A stretch of 49,548 nt of DNA, from the NCBI GenBank assembly GCA_028336245.1, contig JAOKTT010000010.1:1-49548 (forward strand), given 5' to 3'. The stretch is from Polaribacter sp. GTDB taxonomy: Bacteria > Bacteroidota > Bacteroidia > Flavobacteriales > Flavobacteriaceae. The notes under the pieces are model-generated. The model had not been told where the DNA came from, made no database searches, and saw only the letters and a program-made list of their open reading frames with translations. The translations under genes were made by a program, and so were the position numbers. Within the stretch, counting starts at the first letter, position 1, and each line of letters starts with the position of its first letter. Positions 1 to 8,615 of the stretch are shown one piece after another.

Positions 1-843
1 ATTAACAATTCTCCTTTCTTTGGTAAAGAAGGAAAATTTGTTACTTCGCGTCACATTCGGGACCGTCTGTTCAAAGAATTAGAGAAAAACTTAGCCTTAA
101 AAGTAGAGACTACAGATAGTGAAGACAAATTCAACGTTTTTGGACGTGGGGTATTGCACTTATCCGTATTGATTGAAACCATGCGTAGAGAAGGATATGA
201 ATTGCAAGTGGGACGTCCACAGGTAATTATTAAAATGATTGACGGTAAGAAACACGAGCCAATGGAAACATTGTCTATTGATGTTCCAGAAGAAATGGCT
301 TCGAAAGCAATTAATTTAGTATCCTTAAGAAAAGGAGACATGTTGATCATGGAACCTAAAGGAGATTTACAACACTTAGAATTTTCAATTCCTTCTAGAG
401 GATTGATTGGTTTGAGAAATAGAATCTTAACGGCTACTGCTGGAACGGCAATTATTAACCATAGATTTAGCGAATACGGAGTGTACAAAGGAGACTTTAC
501 CGAAGAGGTAAAAGGAGCCATTGTTTCTTCTGCAGCAGGAAAAGCAACTGCGTATGCATTGAACCGTTTGCAAGACAGAGGACGTTTCTTTATTGATGTG
601 AATCAAGAAATTTACATTGGTCAGGTAATTGGAGAGAATAGCAAGTCTGATGAAATGGCCGTAAACTTGATCAAAGGAAAGCAATTGACAAACATGCGGA
701 AGTCGGGTACCGATGAAGCAATGAAGATTGCGCCAAAAGTAGATTTCTCTTTAGAGGAAAATATGGAATACATCAAGGAAGATGAGTACCTAGAGGTAAC
801 TCCAGAAAATTTAAGAATGCGTAAAATTGTCTTTAAAGGATAA
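1..843 (+). CDS. typA: GTP-binding protein TypA/BipA, 3' part only
   Basis: The frame is open from the first base of the window and encodes the last 280 residues of a protein usually about 600 residues long, so the start and the GTPase domain lie outside. What remains matches the C-terminal half of the translational GTPase TypA/BipA: an EF-G-like fold (GKFVTSRHIRDRLFKELEKN, then VFGRGVLHLSVLIETMRREG) and the BipA-specific C-terminal domain (SRGLIGLRNRILTATAGTAI; KGKQLTNMRKSGTDEA). The family binds the ribosome, helps 50S assembly and matters under stress and cold. The gene ends in TAA and is followed by a hairpin with a T-run. Ribosomal binding is family knowledge; the identity rests on the strongly conserved C-terminal segments. 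Confidence 0.95.
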   Translation: MNNSPFFGKEGKFVTSRHIRDRLFKELEKNLALKVETTDSEDKFNVFGRGVLHLSVLIETMRREGYELQVGRPQVIIKMIDGKKHEPMETLSIDVPEEMASKAINLVSLRKGDMLIMEPKGDLQHLEFSIPSRGLIGLRNRILTATAGTAIINHRFSEYGVYKGDFTEEVKGAIVSSAAGKATAYALNRLQDRGRFFIDVNQEIYIGQVIGENSKSDEMAVNLIKGKQLTNMRKSGTDEAMKIAPKVDFSLEENMEYIKEDEYLEVTPENLRMRKIVFKG

Positions 844-871
844 TTGAGCAGTACTATAGTTTACAAAAGGG

Positions 872-898
872 CAAGATGCATATCTTGTCTTTTTTTTT
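872..898 (+). terminator. Intrinsic terminator of typA
   Basis: The arms CAAGAT (872-877) and ATCTTG (882-887) enclose a 4-base loop and run directly into a long T-tract. It lies about 30 bases after the typA stop. Confidence 0.75.
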
Positions 899-1043
899 GT
901 AGCTTTTTTTTTAGGAAAAGAGAGGCGGATAATAAGCTTATTTAAACCCGGATGCGGCAGCTTGTTTTTACAACTACATGCTTTGCTGTCTTTGGTTTTT
1001 TAAGAGGTTAAAAACCGCCTGTAGTCTTTTAATTACCATGAGT

Positions 1044-1147
1044 AGATAAAAGAAGAGTAGACAATACCTGAATTAAGTACATTTTAAATGACCCTGAATG
1101 CAGTGTTTTTGGAGGAATTTTTTTTAAGTCAAAGGCTTCTTGGGTGC
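1044..1147 (+). repeat. Dispersed intergenic repeat, copy A
   Basis: It shares with 2801-2907 the run AGATAAAAGAAG, then CAAT-CCTGAA, an AGTA-ATTTT spacer, the near-palindrome CTGAATGCAGTGTTTT, and further down GTCAAA-GCTT and TGGGTG. It lies just downstream of the stop side of the BspA-like gene. Confidence 0.7.
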
Positions 1148-1382
1148 ATTTACTGCGAGAAAATAGAAGGAGAATTCAGGTAAAGATTGTACTATCCTAA
1201 AAACTCAAAATTTTAAATAAGGAAATTATTTTAAAAAAAAGTTAGCTTAATAAACTATATAGAAGCGCGTGATAAAGGCTATGATAAGAAGTAGAATTGA
1301 TATATTGATTTTGAGTTATTCCTTTCGTTTAAGAAAAACCTCACATTTCTGTAAGGGCCTCTTAAATTATATTAAGTATGTC

Positions 1383-2609
1383 TTAATTCTTTATAAATTT
1401 TCTATTGGTTTGCCTCACACCATCTGATATTCTAATTGTATACACACCGCTTGGCAATGCTGCTACATTGAGGTTATTTGTATTTTTTATAGAAAGTACT
1501 TCTTTACCTAACACATTGTAGATTAAAACTTTTGAAGGATTTGATAATCCTTGAATAAATAATTTATCTACTACTGGGTTTGGATAAATTGAAATAGCTA
1601 ATAGATTTTCGTCATCTACACCAGCAGTTGCACAATCTAAACCACCATCAGTAATTGTCCAACCAAAGGTGTCTATTAAATCTTGCCTTGCATCTTTTCC
1701 ACTGCAGTAGGTTAGGCCATTTGCACCAAGTGTTACATCTTGCTTAAGGGTTTGTTGAGACCACCCATTTAAAAGCGCATCATAATTAAGGGTAGAGAGT
1801 CCAGAATAATCAAACATATTGCGCATATCATTAACACTAGGCACTTCCCAAGAACCTATATCATGGTTAAATGCCAATGTTTCATAAAACATATAACGCA
1901 TATTAGTAACACTACTCACATCCCAGGAACCAATATCTTGATTGAACGAGGATCCATAGGCAAACATATAAGACATCGTAGTAACACTATTTACATCCCA
2001 AGAACTAATATCTTGATTAAATGATTCTGCTCCTGCAAACGTAGCAAACATATTTGTAACACTACTCACATTCCAAGAACTAATATTTCTATTAAATGCC
2101 AATGCTTCATAAAACATATAGCTCATAGTAGTAACACTGCTCACATCCCAAGAACCAATATCTTGATTAGATGAGGATCCATAAGCAAACATATAACGCA
2201 TATTAGTAACACTGCTCACATCCCAAGAACCAATATCTTGATTGAATGAGGATGCATAAGCGAACATATAAGACATCGTAGTAACACTGCTTACATCCCA
2301 AGAACTAATATCTTGATTAAATGATTCTGCTCCTGCAAACGTAGCAAACATATTGGTTACACTACTCACATTCCAATTTGAAATATCTCCATTGAAAGAT
2401 GATCTATTATTAAAAGCGTCTCGCATAGTAGTTACACTACTTACATCCCAATCTGGTATTGCTCCGTATTCACTATCGCTACACATTCCATCGGCTGGAT
2501 TTGTAGATAAACACGTATTTATGGCTTGCTGGAAGTTCGCGTGTGTAATTGCTGTTTGAGCATATCCAAATATTGAAATAAATACGAGGTAAAAAGTGAT
2601 TTTTTTCAT
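1383..2609 (-). CDS. BspA-like repeat surface protein with T9SS sorting domain
   Basis: A 408-residue secreted protein. A signal peptide is visible at residues 1-17 (ending GYAQ). Residues about 54-275 hold tandem 25-residue repeats of the type [20 protein letters not shown], the DUF285/BspA-like leucine-rich-type repeat found in bacterial and mycoplasma surface proteins. A short region with two cysteines follows, then a type A T9SS sorting domain at about 337-408 ([23 protein letters not shown]). Export through the T9SS and display or release at the surface follow from that domain; ligand and role are unknown. The gene stands alone between two direct copies of an intergenic repeat, which suggests an accessory gene. 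The start follows from the clean signal peptide. Confidence 0.9.
   Translation of the reverse strand: MKKITFYLVFISIFGYAQTAITHANFQQAINTCLSTNPADGMCSDSEYGAIPDWDVSSVTTMRDAFNNRSSFNGDISNWNVSSVTNMFATFAGAESFNQDISSWDVSSVTTMSYMFAYASSFNQDIGSWDVSSVTNMRYMFAYGSSSNQDIGSWDVSSVTTMSYMFYEALAFNRNISSWNVSSVTNMFATFAGAESFNQDISSWDVNSVTTMSYMFAYGSSFNQDIGSWDVSSVTNMRYMFYETLAFNHDIGSWEVPSVNDMRNMFDYSGLSTLNYDALLNGWSQQTLKQDVTLGANGLTYCSGKDARQDLIDTFGWTITDGGLDCATAGVDDENLLAISIYPNPVVDKLFIQGLSNPSKVLIYNVLGKEVLSIKNTNNLNVAALPSGVYTIRISDGVRQTNRKFIKN
1790..2455 (-). repeat. 75-bp tandem repeats with 300-bp higher-order unit
   Basis: Within the surface-protein gene, units of 75 bases (25 codons) repeat about nine times. The block around 1895-2060 is nearly identical to 2195-2360, exactly 300 bases (four units) away, showing a recent duplication on top of the older array. 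Confidence 0.85.
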
Positions 2610-3079
2610 AATATAATTATTTTTAATTATGTGAAACGTCTTGTATCTGGCTTGTTGCGTTTTTTATTTAATTCTTTTAAAATTATTAATAGTCATAACA
2701 TTAATTACAACGGCTTATATCCCAACAATTAGTATTATTAACAGGGAGTTTTCCCTTGCAAAGCAACTATTTACTGGCATGGCTTAGAAATTTAAAGTTA
2801 ACAGATAAAAGAAGGGTTGTCAATCCCTGAAGGCAGTATATTTTCAAGGACACTGAATGCAGTGTTTTAGGAATATAGTGTTGGTGTCAAATGCTTTATG
2901 GGTGGATGAACGCATGGTTTCTAGTCGTGGAAACTAAGAAGAAAAAAAGCATTCGCATTTGTAGCGTACTTCATTTTGTACATACAAATAGCATATAAAA
3001 GCTGGGAAGGTTTTTGTTAGTAGGGGAGCACTTGCAATAAAATGTATACGATGTTGTGGTACGTTTTTTCTCCGTTCAA
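2610..3079. other. Intergenic stretch without a gene
   Basis: About 470 bases upstream of the surface-protein gene. It holds copy B of the dispersed repeat and a small hairpin (GGGA GTTT TCCC near 2744-2755). No reading frame of any credibility or RNA gene was seen. Confidence 0.55.
2801..2907 (+). repeat. Dispersed intergenic repeat, copy B
   Basis: Direct repeat of copy A (AGATAAAAGAAGGGTTGTCA, CCCTGAAGGCAGTATATTTT, CACTGAATGCAGTGTTTT). It lies upstream of the surface-protein gene, so copies A and B flank that gene in the same orientation about 1.76 kb apart. Confidence 0.7.
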
Positions 3080-3949
3080 TTATTTTTTTCTGCTATTAGG
3101 TTTTATAATCATTCTAAAAGATTGGTCTTTATAAATATAATATCCCAGCCAGTTATACAGCGCTCTTAATTTACTCTTGAAATTAACAAGTCCCATAATA
3201 TGAACAAAAATCCAGATGAGCCAAGATAAAAAGCCACTCATCGCATATTTTTGGTTTGGAAAATCTAATACGGCTTTATTTCTTCCGATAATGGCCAAAG
3301 AACCTTTGTCTTTGTAGCCAAAAGCCTTCCATACTTCTTGTTTTTTTAATAAATTATCTGCCAAGTTTTTTGCCTGTTGTATTGCGGGTTGCGCCACCTG
3401 CGGATGCCCGTTAGGATAATTTTCATCTCCAGCTATTAAAGCACAATCTCCTAAAGCATAAATATTGTCAGCGAAATACACCTTATTAAACGGATCTGTT
3501 TTTAATCTTTTTCCCAGGCCAAAACTATCGGGATAAAAACCTTCAAACACTTTGGCCTGTACTCCAGCGGCCCAAATTAAATTTTTAGTATCAATGCTCT
3601 TTCCATTAGATAGCTGTACACTTTCACCATCAAAATCTTCTACAAAAGTGTCCATCAAAAGATGCACACCATAAGTCGCCAACTTTTTAGCAGCGTATTT
3701 CTGAGCATGCAGTGACATGGATGACAAAACCGCTTTTTGACCGTCGACTAAATAAATTTCTCCAAGTTCTTCTTCTTTTAACTCTGGATAATCTTTCATA
3801 ATTACAGAGCCACTCAACTCTGCTATAATTCCAGAAAGTTCTACACCGGTAGGTCCTTGTGCCTTAAAGGCAGTTCTAGCGATAAAGAGTGCACTTTTAA
3901 ATCCTTTTTTTTTTGAATTTTGCTTCTGCATATCTTGTTGCTTCTGCAC
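3080..3949 (-). pseudogene. ndh: NDH-2 type NADH dehydrogenase, N-terminally truncated relic
   Basis: The encoded protein matches the C-terminal two thirds of type II NADH:quinone oxidoreductase. It starts inside the second nucleotide-binding site (GPTGVELSG) and continues through NLIWAAGVQAKVFEG, the FAD-contacting NIYALGDCALI and the C-terminal membrane-anchoring part (SGFLSWLIWIFVHIMGLVNF). The family is usually about 420 residues; the first roughly 145, including the N-terminal GxGxxG FAD site, are missing and replaced by about 35 lysine- and glutamine-rich residues unlike the family. Possible starts are GTG at 3949 or ATG at 3931. Without the FAD site it should not respire NADH, so I call it a relic. 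The next gene upstream begins 75 bases away, leaving no room for the missing part. Confidence 0.8.
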
Positions 3950-4022
3950 CTAAAATTACAACCCCATTGGAATTTGGTTTTTTTATTTAGAAGAACTACC
4001 TTTCTTTATAGCATATGCAGCC

Positions 4023-4496
4023 TTAATCATTCAGGATGTTTTTTTTTACCGCATCGTCGCTTCTCTTTTTGAACTTAAACGGTGTTTTATCTTTGAAAAC
4101 AGCAATCGCATCTATTTGTTTCTTCAGCCGAAGATACTGCTCTTCAGAAACATTCACTGGAGGGTTTTTACTCTTTATTGTAAGCGATAAAAGATCCATT
4201 TCAATATTTAAACTTTGAATGATTTTTAGCTTGCGTTTGCATTCTTTTAGAAATGTACGAAAAGGAAAAGTTGGTTTCAAAATATTAATTCCTTGGGTAA
4301 AAATTAGCAGAAGTGCCCAAAGATAAAAGTAGTCTACCATAAAGATCCAGGCAACAATACTACCTGCAGATATAAGTGCAATTGCACTATTGAGACGACA
4401 GTTTAAGGACTGGAATATTTCAATTTGAGATTGTAAATAATACTCTTTGTGTTTCGAATCGTGTAGTTTTTTCCAGAAGTGAGCGTTTAATTCCAT
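4023..4496 (-). CDS. Two-helix membrane protein of unknown function
   Basis: A 157-residue protein I cannot name. A charged N-terminal helix (about 1-32) precedes two hydrophobic segments (about 36-54 and 57-72) joined by a tight turn, then a long charged, probably cytoplasmic helix (KECKRKLKIIQSLNIEMDLL) and a lysine-rich tail. The arrangement of amphipathic helix, two membrane helices and a coiled C-terminal helix recalls SLATT-type two-helix proteins, but no diagnostic motif was recognised, so this is only a resemblance in topology. Its start codon is preceded by a run of ATTT units and by a copy of the dispersed repeat, so it sits in the variable part of the window. The codon use looks normal for the surroundings. 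Confidence 0.6.
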   Translation of the reverse strand: MELNAHFWKKLHDSKHKEYYLQSQIEIFQSLNCRLNSAIALISAGSIVAWIFMVDYFYLWALLLIFTQGINILKPTFPFRTFLKECKRKLKIIQSLNIEMDLLSLTIKSKNPPVNVSEEQYLRLKKQIDAIAVFKDKTPFKFKKRSDDAVKKNILND

Positions 4497-4502
4497 AAAT
4501 AT

Positions 4503-4529
4503 TTTTATTTATTTATTTATTTATTTATT
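4503..4529. repeat. ATTT tetranucleotide microsatellite
   Basis: About six and a half perfect TTTA units end roughly 7 bases before the start codon (4496, minus strand) of the two-helix membrane protein, where the ribosome-binding or promoter region should be. Confidence 0.9.
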
Positions 4530-4599
4530 GAACCGAGCCCTAATGGGTGAAAGGTCCTTTTCTTTAATATTTATAATATGTTAAATTTAAAATATTTAA

Positions 4600-4676
4600 A
4601 GTTGCCTAGCAATCCCTGAAAATAGTAAAAATTACAGGGGACTGAATTCAGTATTATGAATCTATATTCAGTAGTC
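4600..4676 (+). repeat. Dispersed intergenic repeat, copy C
   Basis: Shares TTTAAAGTT and CAATCCCTGAA with copy B, then AGTAAAAATT, CAGGGG and the perfect palindrome ACTGAATTCAGT (4641-4652). CCCTG and CAGGG form a small inverted repeat. It is the shortest copy, and is in the same orientation as A and B. Confidence 0.6.
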
Positions 4677-4891
4677 CGTATCTTTTAAATTACTGATTAT
4701 AAATGTACTACTCTCTTTTATTTTACTCAAAAAGGTTTTTAAATATATAATATAAATTTCATAGATTTCTAATTAAACGTTATAACTCCATTACTAAGAC
4801 CGTAAGTGAATCTAAAATAAGTTGAATTTGTAGTATTCTGAGATTTAAAAAGAGTGTACCGCCTTGTTTTAAATGAAAACCCTGCGTTGAA

Positions 4892-6064
4892 TTATAACCT
4901 CCTTTTAACCCCTATGGCAAATGCCCCAAAAACAGGACCCATTGCCAAGAACCAATATATAAAGTGCGTATTGCTATTATGGTATAATGAACTTAAACCC
5001 TGTATGCTTATAATGGTGATTGCAAATCCAATACAATTCGCAACTGTTAAAGCCGTTCCTCTATTTTTTTCTGGAGTATTTTGTGTTATTAAGGTTGCAA
5101 ATAATGGGGAATCTGCAATGACCACCATGCCCCAAAAAAACAGAAAGAGCACAAATAATAGTTCATTGGCACTGACAAATAAGAGCGGAGTCAGCACACA
5201 GCAAATACCCGAGAGTACTAGCGAATAAAAAGCTACTTTTTGTACTCCAAATTTTACTGCAAGAGAACTTCCGAGAACACAAGCCAGACTTCCAATACCA
5301 ATACTTAGGAAAGAAAGCAGTGGAATGTTAAAGTGCGTATCCGTGTGCAAATCACTGTAGGTCTTTAGTAAGATAGGTACGAAGGTCCAAAAGGCATACA
5401 GTTCCCACATATGTCCAAAGTAACCAAAAGCAGCTTTTCTAAAAGGTCTGTGTTTAAAAAGTTTGAAACAAACTTTTAAATCGATACTACTGCTTTTCTT
5501 TCGGAAGGGGCCATCCGGTACAAACAATAAAAGAAGAGACCCTCCAATGCCCGAAAGCATAGAAATGGCGATCAGGACTGTTTTCCAAGAATAAGCATTC
5601 ATACTGCCTTTTAAAAGGTGCGGAAAAGCGGTTCCAAGTGTCAAAGCACCAATAATAAACCCTAAAGAAGTCCCCAAACCTTTTTGATAATAGTCTGCTG
5701 CAATTTTCATTCCTACAGGGTAAATTCCCGCTAAAAAAAAGCCGGTTAAAAATCGAAAAAACAGCAAAGTTACATCTGTATTGCCATCAATAATAAGACA
5801 GGTATTGGCCAGCGCACCCAAAAAAGCACAGATAAAAAACACTTTAGAAGGCGAAAATCGATCAACAATTGTAAATATAGCGAACAAGAACGTTCCGGCA
5901 ATAAAACCAAACTGTACCGCTGAAGTTAAATCTTCTAAAGCACTTGTGCCTAAATTAAAGTGCAGTACCAGCTCTTTTAAAACAGCGTTTCCTGCAAACC
6001 ATAAAGAGGTGCAACAGAATTGTGCAATCACAATAATGGGCAGTACTGCGTTCTTTTTTTTCAT
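4892..6064 (-). CDS. MFS transporter
   Basis: A 390-residue integral membrane protein with about twelve hydrophobic segments spread evenly over its length, the size and shape of a major facilitator superfamily carrier. The N-terminal half includes a loop of the A-motif type after helix 2 (DRFSPSKVFF) and the glycine-rich helix LGFIIGALTLGTAFPHLL; the halves are linked by a lysine-rich loop (FRKKSSSIDLKVCFKLFKHR). The substrate cannot be told. It is transcribed divergently from HMG-CoA lyase with 82 bases between the starts, and a -7-like box (TACTTTCG) precedes it. The ATG is the only good start. Confidence 0.85.
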   Translation of the reverse strand: MKKKNAVLPIIVIAQFCCTSLWFAGNAVLKELVLHFNLGTSALEDLTSAVQFGFIAGTFLFAIFTIVDRFSPSKVFFICAFLGALANTCLIIDGNTDVTLLFFRFLTGFFLAGIYPVGMKIAADYYQKGLGTSLGFIIGALTLGTAFPHLLKGSMNAYSWKTVLIAISMLSGIGGSLLLLFVPDGPFRKKSSSIDLKVCFKLFKHRPFRKAAFGYFGHMWELYAFWTFVPILLKTYSDLHTDTHFNIPLLSFLSIGIGSLACVLGSSLAVKFGVQKVAFYSLVLSGICCVLTPLLFVSANELLFVLFLFFWGMVVIADSPLFATLITQNTPEKNRGTALTVANCIGFAITIISIQGLSSLYHNSNTHFIYWFLAMGPVFGAFAIGVKRRL

Positions 6065-6072
6065 TTCGAATA

Positions 6073-6080
6073 CGAAAGTA
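6073..6080 (-). promoter_or_regulatory. -7 box of the MFS gene
   Basis: On the minus strand this reads TACTTTCG, one mismatch from the Bacteroidota -7 consensus TAnnTTTG, 8 bases before the ATG at 6064. Confidence 0.4.
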
Positions 6081-6133
6081 CAAAAAGTGAGTAATATTCA
6101 ATTGAAAAAAGCGGGCAACATCATTAGTTTCTA

Positions 6134-6141
6134 TATCTTTG
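6134..6141 (+). promoter_or_regulatory. -7 box of the HMG-CoA lyase gene
   Basis: TATCTTTG matches TAnnTTTG exactly. Only 5 bases separate it from the ATG at 6147, which would put the transcript start at or next to the start codon. Confidence 0.5.
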
Positions 6142-6146
6142 AAAAG

Positions 6147-7061
6147 ATGAAAAAAGTCAAAATCATAGAATGTCCACGAGATGCCATGCAAGGGATAAAA
6201 ACGCATTTTATTTCGACTGAAAAAAAAGCTTTGTACATAAATTCACTTTTAAATGTAGGTTTTGACACGATTGATTTTGGCAGTTTTGTTTCTCCAAAAG
6301 CAATACCTCAAATGCGCGATACTGCAGCAGTTTTAGCGAAGTTAGAGCTGTCTAAAACGAATAGTAAATTATTAGCTATTATTGCCAACGTTAGAGGTGC
6401 TAATGATGCATCACAATTTGAAGAAATAGATTATTTGGGATATCCTTTTTCTATTTCAGAGAACTTTCAAATGCGAAACACGCACAAAACAATAGCAGAA
6501 TCTATAGAAGCATTAGATGAAATTCTGAATATTGCAGACAAATCTAAAAAAGAAGTAGTTGCTTATTTATCAATGGGTTTTGGAAATCCGTATGGAGATC
6601 CATGGAATGTAGAAATAGTCTCTGAATGGACAGAAAAATTGTTCAAAATGGGTGTAAAAATTTTATCACTTTCAGATACCGTTGGAAGCTCAACACCTGA
6701 AGTAATTGATTATTTGTTCTCTAATTTAATTCCTGAGTATTCTGAAATCGAATTTGGTGCACATTTGCACACGACTCCAGACAAGTGGCACGAAAAAGTA
6801 AATGCTGCTTACAAAGCAGGCTGTAATCGTTTTGACGGTGCAATAAAAGGGTATGGAGGTTGTCCAATGGCAAAAGATGAACTGACAGGGAATATGCCCA
6901 CAGAAAAATTACTTTCTTATTTTACAGCTGAAAAAGTAGATGTAAATATAAAACCAATGCGATTTGAGAGTGCATATAATAAGGCTTTGGAAATTTTTGA
7001 GATCCCAAAAGAATACCAAAACCCCAATACGAATGGCACGCCACCGAAACCTAAAAAATAA
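6147..7061 (+). CDS. mvaB: Hydroxymethylglutaryl-CoA lyase
   Basis: A 304-residue cytosolic enzyme that splits HMG-CoA to acetoacetate and acetyl-CoA, the last step of leucine breakdown. It shows the HMGL-like TIM-barrel: PRDAMQ at the N-terminus (the position of the catalytic Arg-Asp pair), the metal histidines in GAHLHTTPDKWH (about 206 and 208) and the signature GGCPMAKDELTGN with the catalytic cysteine near 239. Length and order of motifs are normal. The ATG at 6147 was chosen because the family begins just before KVKIIECPRDAMQ; frames upstream are non-homologous. The stop is 7 bases before the next ATG, so it is probably cotranscribed with the 5'-nucleotidase. Confidence 0.92.
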   Translation: MKKVKIIECPRDAMQGIKTHFISTEKKALYINSLLNVGFDTIDFGSFVSPKAIPQMRDTAAVLAKLELSKTNSKLLAIIANVRGANDASQFEEIDYLGYPFSISENFQMRNTHKTIAESIEALDEILNIADKSKKEVVAYLSMGFGNPYGDPWNVEIVSEWTEKLFKMGVKILSLSDTVGSSTPEVIDYLFSNLIPEYSEIEFGAHLHTTPDKWHEKVNAAYKAGCNRFDGAIKGYGGCPMAKDELTGNMPTEKLLSYFTAEKVDVNIKPMRFESAYNKALEIFEIPKEYQNPNTNGTPPKPKK

Positions 7062-7068
7062 GATTCCA

Positions 7069-8568
7069 ATGAAATTGATAAAAATACTAGTATGCTTCCT
7101 CTTCCTTTTTTCTGCCTGTACAAAAAAGGATCATACACTAGACTTTACATTTTTACAGCTAAACGATGTCTATGAAATTGCCCCCATTCAAGGTGGTGCA
7201 TTTGGTGGAATGGCAAGAGTAGCAACGGTGCATCAAGCGTTGTTAAAAGAGAACCCGAACACCCTGCTTTTTATGGCAGGTGATTTTCTAAATCCATCTT
7301 TATTAGGAACGCTTAAAGTAGCAGGAGAAAGAGTTCGAGGAAAACAAATGATAGAAGTAATGAATGCCATGAATTTTGATTTGGTAGCCTTTGGGAATCA
7401 TGAGTTTGATGTGTCGCAAAAGGACCTTCAAAAAAGATTGAATGAAAGTACTTTTCCATGGATTACATCGAATGTAAAACTCAAAACAAAAGAAGTAATA
7501 CTTCCTTTTTACAAGGAGATAAATGGTAAAAAACAAGCCGTAAATGAAACCTTTATAAAGGAATTTTCAGACGAAGATGGTACAAAAATAAAAGTTGGTT
7601 TTATAAGTGTTTGCATTCCGTCAAATCCAAAGGAATTTGTGCAGTATGAGAATATGTTTGAAAAAGCAAAAGTATCGTATGCTGCTCTAAAAGATAAGGT
7701 AGATGTTGTTTTTGGGTTGACACATGTGAAATTGGCAAATGACAAAAGAATCGCAAAATTGATTCCTAATTTGCCTTTAATTATGGGCGGACACGAACAT
7801 ACAAATAGTCTGAATTTTGTGGGTAATGTGCAAATCTCTAAGGCAGATGCAAATGCAAAGACTGTATATATACATAGAATTTCATTTGATAAAAAAACAA
7901 AAAAAACCCGTATAATATCAGAATTAAAAGAAATAAATTCAGCAATAAAAGAAGATGAAAAAGTAGGACAAATTGTAAATAAATGGCAGACAATTTTGAC
8001 TTCAAAAATTAAAGAAATCATACCAAAGCCATTTGAAATTATATATAATACGAAAGTTCCTTTAGACGGAAGAGATACACCGATTAGGAGCATAGAAACA
8101 AATTTAGGTCAAGTCATTACAGAAGCCATGTCCTTTGCATATCAGGATGAAGTGGATTGTGCGCTGGTAAATGGTGGTTCTATTAGAATTGACGATCAAT
8201 TAATAGGAAACATAAGGGCAGTCGCTATTTTTAGAGTTTTGCCGTATGGAGGTCCTATTCTAAAAGTAAAAATCAAAGGAAGCTTGTTAAAACGTGTTTT
8301 AGATTATGGTGTTTTGGCTTCGGGAACCGGTGCTTATTTGCAAAGATTTAACGCGGAAAAAATTGAAGAAAAATGGCATGTAAAAAATAAAAAATTAAAT
8401 GTAAATAAAACATACACGGTTGCATTTTCAGATTATTTACTCAAGGGGTTCGACATTCCTTTTTTGTCGGACACTAGTGCAGGAGTTTTGGAAATTTACA
8501 GACCAAAAGATAGCGAAGTGTCATCTGATATTCGAAAAGCAGTAATTGCTTACTTAAAAACTAAATAA
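7069..8568 (+). CDS. Lipoprotein 5'-nucleotidase / metallophosphatase
   Basis: A 499-residue exported lipoprotein: a hydrophobic N-terminus ends in the lipobox LFSAC with Cys17. The N-terminal calcineurin-like metallophosphatase domain carries LQLNDVYE, MAGDFLNPS, the metal-binding GNHEFD (about 109-114) and GGHEHTN (about 239-245). The C-terminal 5'-nucleotidase domain includes ALVNGGSIRID and VLPYGGPILKVKIKG. The UshA-type family hydrolyses nucleotides in the periplasm to recover nucleosides and phosphate; the exact substrate here is not shown. The ATG at 7069 gives a clean signal peptide. It follows the HMG-CoA lyase gene by 7 bases. A hairpin follows and is shared with the convergent receptor gene. 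Confidence 0.9.
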   Translation: MKLIKILVCFLFLFSACTKKDHTLDFTFLQLNDVYEIAPIQGGAFGGMARVATVHQALLKENPNTLLFMAGDFLNPSLLGTLKVAGERVRGKQMIEVMNAMNFDLVAFGNHEFDVSQKDLQKRLNESTFPWITSNVKLKTKEVILPFYKEINGKKQAVNETFIKEFSDEDGTKIKVGFISVCIPSNPKEFVQYENMFEKAKVSYAALKDKVDVVFGLTHVKLANDKRIAKLIPNLPLIMGGHEHTNSLNFVGNVQISKADANAKTVYIHRISFDKKTKKTRIISELKEINSAIKEDEKVGQIVNKWQTILTSKIKEIIPKPFEIIYNTKVPLDGRDTPIRSIETNLGQVITEAMSFAYQDEVDCALVNGGSIRIDDQLIGNIRAVAIFRVLPYGGPILKVKIKGSLLKRVLDYGVLASGTGAYLQRFNAEKIEEKWHVKNKKLNVNKTYTVAFSDYLLKGFDIPFLSDTSAGVLEIYRPKDSEVSSDIRKAVIAYLKTK

Positions 8569-8574
8569 AAAAAA

Positions 8575-8593
8575 AGCGCCAATAATAAGCGCT
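8575..8593 (-). terminator. Terminator between convergent genes
   Basis: The arms AGCGC / GCGCT enclose a 9-base loop. On the minus strand they are followed by about nine Ts, so it mainly ends the TonB receptor transcript; on the plus strand the T-run is weak. Confidence 0.65.
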
Positions 8594-8615
8594 CTTTATA
8601 CTCAGGATATTTTTT

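Larger units (their letters stand above)
844..1382. other. Intergenic stretch without a gene
   Basis: About 540 bases between typA and the oppositely oriented surface protein. It contains the typA terminator and one copy of the dispersed repeat (1044-1147). The 9-base inverted repeat ACCTGAATT (1066-1074) / AATTCAGGT (1173-1181) brackets part of that copy. I saw no plausible reading frame or tRNA fold. Confidence 0.6.
4497..4891. other. Intergenic stretch without a gene
   Basis: About 395 bases that hold the microsatellite and copy C of the dispersed repeat. The rest is AT-rich and I see no gene in it. Confidence 0.55.

Noticed and set aside
1790..2455. Regular 75-base repeats as a possible CRISPR array
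   Set aside because: The units are coding, in one frame, near-identical throughout with no unique spacers, and encode a known protein repeat.
1044..4676. Integron attC sites
   Set aside because: No GTTRRRY/RYYYAAC ends and no integrase; the repeat does not form the attC fold.
5781..6146. Long N-terminal extension of HMG-CoA lyase
   Set aside because: It reads through the divergent MFS gene and is not homologous to the family.
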